In this document: positions 1 through 3,778 of the stretch, piece by piece
Numbering within the stretch: position 1 is the first letter of the stretch
How the letters are laid out: each line of letters begins with the position of its first letter
Assembly: GCA_012962365.1 (NCBI GenBank)
Contig: DTXR01000739.1
Span: forward strand, 1 to 6,642
Length of the DNA stretch: 6,642 nt
From: Chromatiaceae bacterium
GTDB lineage: Bacteria > Pseudomonadota > Gammaproteobacteria > Chromatiales > Chromatiaceae
Direction of reading: 5' to 3'
Translations under genes and position numbers: made by a program
The notes under the pieces: generated by a model
Database searches by the model: none
Told to the model about the DNA's origin: nothing
Seen by the model: only the letters and a program-made list of their open reading frames with translations

Positions 1-768
1 CGGGTTTAGCGGCAGGCGCTCTATCTCTGCGGCCTTGTGCAGCCGTCCCAGGGTCAATACCGGGATTTCTGTCGAGCTGCCGCGCAGACGTCCGCTGGCG
101 ACATCACGATTTTCCGCCTTCAGGGTTTCTTCGATATCGAAAATATCCAGGCCATGGGCGAACAGGCGCTCCTGATCGGCAATCACCTGGATCTCCCGGC
201 GCAAACCACCGGCCACTTCCGCAGCGGCAACCCCGGGCACATTGATCAGCCACTTGCTCAGTGAATAATCCACCCAGTCGCGCAGGCTGACCGGATCGAG
301 AGTGGTGGAGCTGATGGCGTACTCCGCTGCGGGAAGCTGGGATGGATCACGCTTGTAGATTACCGGCGGCTCGATGGTGTCGGGCAGAAAGCGTTTGGCG
401 CGATCCAGGCGCGTGGAGGCATCACGCAATGCAATATCGATATCCTTGCCGTAAGCGAAGTCCAGATCCACCGCGCTGCGCCCCTCGCGGGTGGCTGAGC
501 GTATATGTATGGCATCCTCGGTGATGGCCAGCTGCTCTTCGAGCTGACGGGTGATCTGGTCTTCCATGATGCCTGCGGGTACGCCTGGGTCGTTGATGCG
601 GACGCCGATGCTGGGGTAGATGATGTGTGGCAGCAGACTGATCTTGAGACTGTCCAGGGAAAACAGACCCAGGATCACGGCCGCCAGGGTCAGCATGATC
701 ACTGCGACAGGATGATGGATGGACCAGCGGGCAATGCCGCCACGTCGGGAAGAATTATCGGGCTTCAT
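1..768 (-). CDS. RND efflux permease, HAE1-like, N-terminal 256 codons (partial)
   Basis: An inner-membrane proton-driven resistance-nodulation-division pump subunit. The reading frame is open on the minus strand from ATG at 766-768 to base 1 (exactly 256 codons), so the C-terminal three quarters of a roughly 1000-residue protein lie outside. A basic N-terminus (MKPDNSSRRGG) is followed by TM1 at about residues 19-40, starting HHPVAVIML. The periplasmic porter start keeps family signatures: IMEDQITRQLEEQL, then DIALRDASTRLDRAKRFLP, PPVIYK, and a second porter block with NVPGVAAAEVAGG and REIQV. The usual LLPDI/LLPQL after TM1 is LLPHI here. No strong Shine-Dalgarno precedes the ATG; an in-frame TTG at 822 is possible, but the family N-terminus favours 768. 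It is the last gene of the minus-strand cluster and the likely partner of the adaptor at 2304-3356. Substrate cannot be read from this part. Family call is firm; subfamily is not. Confidence 0.93.
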   Translation of the reverse strand, partial: MKPDNSSRRGGIARWSIHHPVAVIMLTLAAVILGLFSLDSLKISLLPHIIYPSIGVRINDPGVPAGIMEDQITRQLEEQLAITEDAIHIRSATREGRSAVDLDFAYGKDIDIALRDASTRLDRAKRFLPDTIEPPVIYKRDPSQLPAAEYAISSTTLDPVSLRDWVDYSLSKWLINVPGVAAAEVAGGLRREIQVIADQERLFAHGLDIFDIEETLKAENRDVASGRLRGSSTEIPVLTLGRLHKAAEIERLPLNP

Positions 769-869
769 CTGGAATGATGATTCAGCGCGGAAACCGCACC
801 AGACCTGAGGGTATGGCTGCAATTTTTCATTAGCTTATCCGAATCAATATCTTGCACTCCGCATTCCCT

Positions 870-887
870 CTGAATCTATGGATTCAG
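870..887. promoter_or_regulatory. Perfect 7-4-7 palindrome, possible operator of the RND permease
   Basis: CTGAATC and GATTCAG flank the 4-nt spacer TATG, giving a perfect 18-nt dyad 102 nt upstream of the permease ATG. Its size and position suit a repressor or activator dimer site. No regulator gene is adjacent in the window, and no promoter was identified to anchor it, so the role is inferred. Confidence 0.35.
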
Positions 888-970
888 GCTCAAGAAAATC
901 CCGTGGCCGCGTTTTTCGCTGTTTCCGCAAGTTAGCTCATGGCGCAGAATTTGGCAATCTATGGATAAAC

Positions 971-987
971 TTCAACAGGTCGTTGAA
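971..987. repeat. Perfect 6-5-6 inverted repeat
   Basis: TTCAAC and GTTGAA flank AGGTC in the leader region of the RND permease, about 200 nt upstream of its start. An odd-spaced dyad of this size could bind a dimeric regulator, but a 12-bp match can also occur by chance in a few hundred bases. An 11-nt G/C palindrome, ACCCCTGGGGT, follows at 995-1005. Confidence 0.3.
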
Positions 988-1047
988 TAAGCCCACCCCT
1001 GGGGTATTCCAACGCACTGTTGTGTGTCTGGACGAAGAGGGAAGACG

Positions 1048-1095
1048 GCTTGCCCCGGTCCGGAGTTGCTGGCGAAGAACCGAACCGGGGCAAGC
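1048..1095 (-). terminator. 12-bp hairpin downstream of the PilJ-repeat gene
   Basis: GCTTGCCCCGGT (1048-1059) pairs perfectly with ACCGGGGCAAGC (1084-1095), leaving a 24-nt loop that can pair further inside. On the minus strand it begins 23 nt after the stop codon at 1119, the usual place for a 3'-end structure. The sequence after the stem is pyrimidine-rich but has no clean T run, so it is either an imperfect intrinsic terminator or a hairpin that protects the 3' end of the mRNA. Confidence 0.45.
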
Positions 1096-1118
1096 GGGTG
1101 TGCTGGTGAGCAGGTTTT

Positions 1119-1913
1119 CTATTTTGTGATGGCGGCGTAGAGGGCGGTGATGTAGTTCATCTGGGCCAGTATCTTGTCCAGGGAACGTACGACCAGCGAC
1201 GGGATATAGTTTCCGCCTTTCAATTGCTTGCTGATCTTGAAGGTATTCCAGTCCTTTTCCACTTTGGCCAGCGCGTCGTTGATCTCGGAGGTGTTCTCCG
1301 GTGCATTTTGCAACAGGCGCAAAGCGTCCGTGAACTCGACTACGGCCTTCTCCTGCGCTGACTTGTATTCCGGGTTTTCCAGCCCCCAGCTTCGCAGGAC
1401 GTAGAATTTTCCGATGCGCTGGGAAAGCATGCGCTGCCTGCCGGAAATGTTCACCAGTTTGCCTGCGGCGGTGCCGGATCGTTCCTGCAGCAACAACACG
1501 AACTGATGTGACTTCTTCAATACTTTGTCAGACATGACGGCCAGTTCTTCAGCCTTTGCCTTGGTTGGTTTGGTGGTTGCCAGTACTTTATATTTCTTCC
1601 ACAGTTTGGCTACCTCGGCGATGGTTTCCTTTTCTTCGCTGGTTTTCGCGAAGTCTGTCAATTCCGCAAGCTGTTTTTCGAACAGTTTGACGGCGTCCTT
1701 GAGCTGTATGTTGGCACTGAGCATCACTTTTTGTCCCACCAGTGCATAGGCTTTCACGATGCGCTGGGACAGCATGCGCTGACGCCCCGCCTTGTTGATG
1801 GCGTCGCCCATGGTAAGGCTGGGCTTGTCAGCTGCAGGGGCGGCCTCAATATGCCCGACAAGGAAGAGCGGGAGTATACAGGTCAGTAGAAGCAGGAGTT
1901 TTTGTGGTTTCAT
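1119..1913 (-). CDS. Secreted protein with two PilJ/NarX P-box-like repeats
   Basis: Predicted 264-aa exported protein of the PilJ-type sensory-domain group (Pfam PilJ, the N-terminal domain of type IV pilus chemotaxis transducers, related to nitrate-sensing NarX/NarQ domains). Residues 1-24 form a signal peptide (MKPQKLLLLL, then a hydrophobic core ending HIEAA), so the mature protein should be periplasmic. Two near-identical helices, GRQRMLSQRI at 43-52 and 158-167, start two similar alpha-helical halves, indicating an internal duplication. The first repeat is preceded by AINKA, as in the NarX P-box. No second TM, HAMP, kinase or methyl-accepting domain is present, so any signal must pass to a partner. 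The ATG at 1913 was chosen because it starts the signal peptide; a longer frame from TTG at 1976 would bury it. The Shine-Dalgarno (AGGCGA) is weak. It lies between the adaptor and permease of an RND pump. Ligand unknown. Confidence 0.88.
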   Translation of the reverse strand: MKPQKLLLLLTCILPLFLVGHIEAAPAADKPSLTMGDAINKAGRQRMLSQRIVKAYALVGQKVMLSANIQLKDAVKLFEKQLAELTDFAKTSEEKETIAEVAKLWKKYKVLATTKPTKAKAEELAVMSDKVLKKSHQFVLLLQERSGTAAGKLVNISGRQRMLSQRIGKFYVLRSWGLENPEYKSAQEKAVVEFTDALRLLQNAPENTSEINDALAKVEKDWNTFKISKQLKGGNYIPSLVVRSLDKILAQMNYITALYAAITK

Positions 1914-2195
1914 ATTGGTCGCCTGTCGATAAATTGGGTGTGTCGATTGAACGAGGGTGCATAGTGTTTCAAACAATAGACCAAATTATCCATGCCGGTT
2001 GAGCTTTATTGATCAAATTTAGGTGTGTTTCCTGTGCCTTGGGTTATTATTCGCCCATCGCCATTATTCACAGAAATTGATTGATAGTATTGGCATTATA
2101 CGCCGAATTATTGACCGCCGTTTTTTCCAAGGGCTGGTTTACAACTTAGGTTCAATTATTGGCAGAGGGTGTAGATTCTTAACCCTGTAGTAAAC

Positions 2196-2211
2196 AAAAA
2201 AGCGTTTTTTT
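2196..2211. repeat. A6-GCG-T7 self-complementary tract
   Basis: Six A, then GCG, then seven T make a nearly perfect A:T dyad, readable as an A-tract/T-tract pair on either strand. A pure A:U stem is too weak to be a normal intrinsic terminator. It may instead be a bent or easily melted segment in the leader of the PilJ-repeat gene. Confidence 0.4.
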
Positions 2212-2239
2212 CTCATGCGTTCAAGGGGGCGTTAATGAG

Positions 2240-2277
2240 GTTGCGCAGAGTATTTCCCTTTTGCCTCGATGCGCAAC
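2240..2277. repeat. Perfect 8-bp inverted repeat, right member of an interlocked pair
   Basis: GTTGCGCA (2240-2247) and TGCGCAAC (2270-2277) are exact inverse complements separated by 22 nt. The right arm overlaps by 2 nt the left arm of the next repeat (2264-2271). In a minus-strand transcript the two stems would compete for, or stack at, that junction. Confidence 0.55.
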
Positions 2278-2291
2278 ATGATTTATATCAA
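2249..2291 (-). promoter_or_regulatory. Candidate class II FNR/Anr-type promoter for the PilJ-repeat gene
   Basis: Read on the minus strand, bases 2291-2278 are TTGATATAAATCAT, matching the FNR consensus TTGATnnnnATCAA at 9 of 10 positions. The hexamer AATACT at 2254-2249 matches TATAAT at 4 of 6. The resulting start would be near 2242, placing the site centre (2284.5) at about -42, the class II distance known for FNR/CRP-family activators. The transcript would run to the PilJ-repeat gene at 1913 with a leader of about 330 nt. Sequence match and spacing are seen; regulation is inferred. Confidence 0.45.
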
Positions 2292-2303
2292 TGGCCATCG
2301 AGG
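2264..2303. repeat. Perfect 8-bp inverted repeat abutting the adaptor stop codon
   Basis: CCTCGATG (2264-2271) and CATCGAGG (2296-2303) are exact inverse complements with a 24-nt loop that contains the FNR-like site. The right arm ends one base before the adaptor stop codon at 2304-2306. No T run follows on the minus strand, so it is not an ordinary intrinsic terminator for the adaptor gene. Confidence 0.55.
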
Positions 2304-3356
2304 TTATTTGGAAATTGTGACCCGCACATTGCTTTTCAGACTCATGAACCCGCGCTTGACGATTGTTTCGCCGGCTTGCAGCCCCTGTATTACTTCCAGA
2401 TGATCGTCGAATCTGTCGCCGGATACAACGTCTTTGCGCGCCGCCCGGCCATTTTTGATGACGTAGACATACTCGCCTTTGCGATCGGTGCGCAGGGCGG
2501 TGAAAGGAATCAGGATACGGTTTTTCGCCTGGCCGGTCAGTTCCACACGTACAAACTGCCCTGGGCGCAGACCCGGCGGGGGGTTGGGCAGGGCGATTTC
2601 TACGGTGCCCTGGCGGCTTTGAGCGTCCAGGGTGGGAAATATTCGCTGCAGTTCCCCTGCGATGGGTGCTGAGCCGGGAATGTCTGTTTGTATGACTATC
2701 TTGCTGTCCGGTTCCAGGTCGGCAAGCATGTGTTCGGATGCGGGTACCCTGACCATCAGCGAAGCAGGATCCGCCAGTGTCAGCAAATGGGTGTTGCGGG
2801 GGATGGCGTCGCCTGGTTCGGCCAGCCGTTGGGTGACGATGCCGCTGAAAGGGGCTTGGATGGTCGTATAGCCCAGACGGGTTTTCAGGATTTCCACCTC
2901 GGCCAGAGCCAGTTCCAGCTCAGTCTGGGCTTCGATGAGGTCTTCTTCCGAAGCGGCCTTGGTTTTCCTCAGGCGCTCCAGGCGGGACACCTTGCGCCTG
3001 GCCATGGAACTGGTGGCATGGGCTTTACGCAGCGCTGCCTTGAGCAGTTCATTGTCCAGCCGGACGAGGACATCCCCCTGGCTGACCTCGTCGCCTTCGT
3101 ACCAGGGAAGGCTGGTGATGCGTCCTTCTTCCTGGGTATGTACGCGCAGCAGGTGACGGTACACCAGCGTACCGGAGCGTTTCCAGACCCTGGTTGCCGG
3201 TTGCTCCTGTACCCCGGTGACTTCCACCAGAACGGCGGGAGACTTTTTTGGTTTGGCTGCGCTGGCCGGTGGCTTGGGGTCGCCGCAGGCGTTGATGTTC
3301 ATGAATAGTGCCAATGCGGCCAATAGCACGAGTGGAAGCCTGATGCCGTGGTACAT
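2304..3356 (-). CDS. RND/HlyD-type periplasmic adaptor lipoprotein
   Basis: A 350-aa membrane fusion protein that should bridge the RND permease to a TolC-like outer-membrane channel. The N-terminal signal has a hydrophobic core (LPLVLLAALALF) and a slightly atypical lipobox INAC with Cys24, suggesting a lipid-anchored mature protein; a Pro/Lys-rich linker follows to about residue 40. The first half of the lipoyl domain ends at GDEVSQGDVLVRLDN (88-102). A coiled-coil hairpin at about 103-163 carries at 125-140 an exact match to the RLxxLxxxxxxSxxxL motif known to contact TolC-family channels. The second lipoyl half follows (IQAPFSGIV, 166-174), then beta-barrel (PASLMVRVPASE, GLRPGQFVRVEL) and membrane-proximal domains. 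The length is normal. No Shine-Dalgarno precedes the ATG; the upstream S24-like gene stops 2 nt earlier, so translation is probably coupled. The likely permease partner is the gene ending at base 1. Confidence 0.93.
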   Translation of the reverse strand: MYHGIRLPLVLLAALALFMNINACGDPKPPASAAKPKKSPAVLVEVTGVQEQPATRVWKRSGTLVYRHLLRVHTQEEGRITSLPWYEGDEVSQGDVLVRLDNELLKAALRKAHATSSMARRKVSRLERLRKTKAASEEDLIEAQTELELALAEVEILKTRLGYTTIQAPFSGIVTQRLAEPGDAIPRNTHLLTLADPASLMVRVPASEHMLADLEPDSKIVIQTDIPGSAPIAGELQRIFPTLDAQSRQGTVEIALPNPPPGLRPGQFVRVELTGQAKNRILIPFTALRTDRKGEYVYVIKNGRAARKDVVSGDRFDDHLEVIQGLQAGETIVKRGFMSLKSNVRVTISK

Positions 3357-3358
3357 GG

Positions 3359-3685
3359 TCAGTATTCGTAGTGCTTGACCTTGCGGTTCAGGTTGCGCTG
3401 CAGCACTACGGCTTCGGGTTTCCAGTCGAGCCCTTCCAGAGGGATATCCGGGTAGAGGTCATTGAGTGCGACCAGACGCTCGCCGTCTTCATCGTTGAGA
3501 TACTGACGAAACCAGCGCACACCTTCCACCAACGTCATGATGTACATGCCATGGGCGCATCTGTCGGTGCGTTCTAGAACGATGATGCAGCCATCGGGAA
3601 ATTCAGGCTCCATGCTGTCACCGAGCACCTGCAGGGCAAAGGGCTCGTTGTAACTGCAGTCGGCCTGGTTCAGTGATTCTTCCAC
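3359..3685 (-). CDS. Small S24/LexA-like protein without the catalytic lysine
   Basis: A 108-aa protein made only of an S24 (LexA/UmuD C-terminal) fold. LexA-type proteins use a Ser-Lys pair for self-cleavage. Residues 20-32, VLGDSMEPEFPDG, contain the nucleophile motif with Ser24. The strand where LexA and UmuD carry the catalytic Lys, about 37 residues on, reads VRWFRQY (56-62), with Arg60 and no Lys nearby; the only lysines are near the C-terminus. The C-terminal part (LNDLYPDIPLEG, 74-85) also occurs, as I recall it, in small S24-annotated proteins with an IFRQL-like strand. There is no helix-turn-helix, so it is not a LexA or phage-type repressor. The GTG at 3683-3685 is supported by AGGAG at 3695-3699 with a 9-nt spacer. 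It leads the minus-strand cluster, diverges from the ABC exporter gene, and is tightly coupled to the adaptor. Role unknown; an accessory binding or regulatory role seems more likely than proteolysis. Confidence 0.87.
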   Translation of the reverse strand: MEESLNQADCSYNEPFALQVLGDSMEPEFPDGCIIVLERTDRCAHGMYIMTLVEGVRWFRQYLNDEDGERLVALNDLYPDIPLEGLDWKPEAVVLQRNLNRKVKHYEY

Positions 3686-3721
3686 CGCTGGACTCTCCTG
3701 TTTGCTATCATCAGCAACGTC

Positions 3722-3751
3722 ATTTCAGGGATGGAAATCCCTGATTTTCAA
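3722..3751 (-). promoter_or_regulatory. Candidate promoter of the S24-like/adaptor genes
   Basis: On the minus strand TTGAAA (3751-3746, 5 of 6 to the -35 consensus) is followed after 18 nt by TGAAAT (3727-3722, 4 of 6 to the -10). Transcription would start near 3715, some 30 nt before the GTG start of the S24-like gene. The spacer is almost filled by the palindrome at 3725-3744, a classical place for a repressor operator. Confidence 0.4.
3725..3744. promoter_or_regulatory. Perfect 8-4-8 palindrome in the divergent intergenic region
   Basis: TCAGGGAT (3725-3732) and ATCCCTGA (3737-3744) flank GGAA, a GNRA-type tetraloop if transcribed on the plus strand. It lies between the divergent S24-like and ABC genes and overlaps the spacer and -10 of the candidate minus-strand promoter, so it may be an operator controlling one or both genes. 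A TTTT follows on the plus strand, but a 4-GC stem with four T is weak as a terminator. Confidence 0.5.
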
Positions 3752-3762
3752 GGGTTAATTTT

Positions 3763-3767
3763 AAGGA
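3763..3767 (+). promoter_or_regulatory. Ribosome binding site that decides the ABC exporter start
   Basis: AAGGA lies 11 nt before the ATG at 3779. The alternative in-frame ATG at 3731 has no usable site (AGGG directly touches it) and falls inside the 3725-3744 palindrome. This favours the shorter, 607-residue protein. Confidence 0.6.
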
Positions 3768-3778
3768 ATCAGTATAAC

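Larger units (their letters stand above)
769..1118. other. Non-coding gap before the RND permease gene
   Basis: This 350-nt stretch lies between the stop of the PilJ-repeat gene and the permease ATG. No convincing gene was found on either strand; the plus-strand frame from 878 to 1129 has no family signature and ends inside the neighbouring gene. It holds a long hairpin at 1048-1095 and three short perfect inverted repeats (870-887, 971-987, 995-1005), described separately. The permease probably has its own promoter here, since the upstream hairpin may stop read-through, but I could not pick a convincing -35/-10 pair. Confidence 0.6.
1914..2303. other. Long structured intergenic region between the adaptor and PilJ-repeat genes
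   Basis: This 390-nt region separates two co-directional minus-strand genes and is more AT-rich than its surroundings. No gene is supported in it. Next to the adaptor stop it contains two interlocked 8-bp inverted repeats and an FNR-like site (2240-2303), then an A6-GCG-T7 tract (2196-2211). A minus-strand TATAAT is at 2095-2100 without a good -35. Four ATTATT words recur at about 2045, 2063, 2107 and 2154. It probably holds the promoter and a leader of about 330 nt for the PilJ-repeat gene. Confidence 0.6.

Noticed and set aside
834..847. Second FNR-like site upstream of the RND permease
   Set aside because: Only 8 of 10 positions match, one half-site is poor, and no -10 lies at a suitable distance.
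878..1129. Plus-strand 83-codon open frame in the gap
   Set aside because: No signature or topology, its end overlaps the PilJ-repeat gene, and it crosses the hairpin at 1048-1095; probably chance.
1877..1913. Lipobox reading (LLTC, Cys12) in the PilJ-repeat protein
   Set aside because: Cys12 is too close to the N-terminus and the hydrophobic core continues beyond it to the AA site near residue 24.
1914..1976. Longer PilJ-repeat protein starting from TTG at 1976
   Set aside because: It would place 21 residues before a clear signal peptide; the ATG at 1913 starts with the expected basic-hydrophobic pattern.
2095..2123. Perfect minus-strand TATAAT as the main promoter of the PilJ-repeat gene
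   Set aside because: No acceptable -35 at 16-18 nt and no extended -10; kept only as a note in the intergenic entry.
2688..3308. 206-codon plus-strand frame opposite the adaptor gene
   Set aside because: Antisense shadow of a clearly identified adaptor; no family features.
3725..3750. Palindrome plus TTTT as a plus-strand terminator
   Set aside because: There is no plus-strand gene upstream and the stem has only four G-C pairs per arm; an operator fits better.
3731..3778. ABC exporter start at ATG 3731
   Set aside because: No usable ribosome binding site, lies inside the palindrome, and adds 16 residues unlike the family leader.
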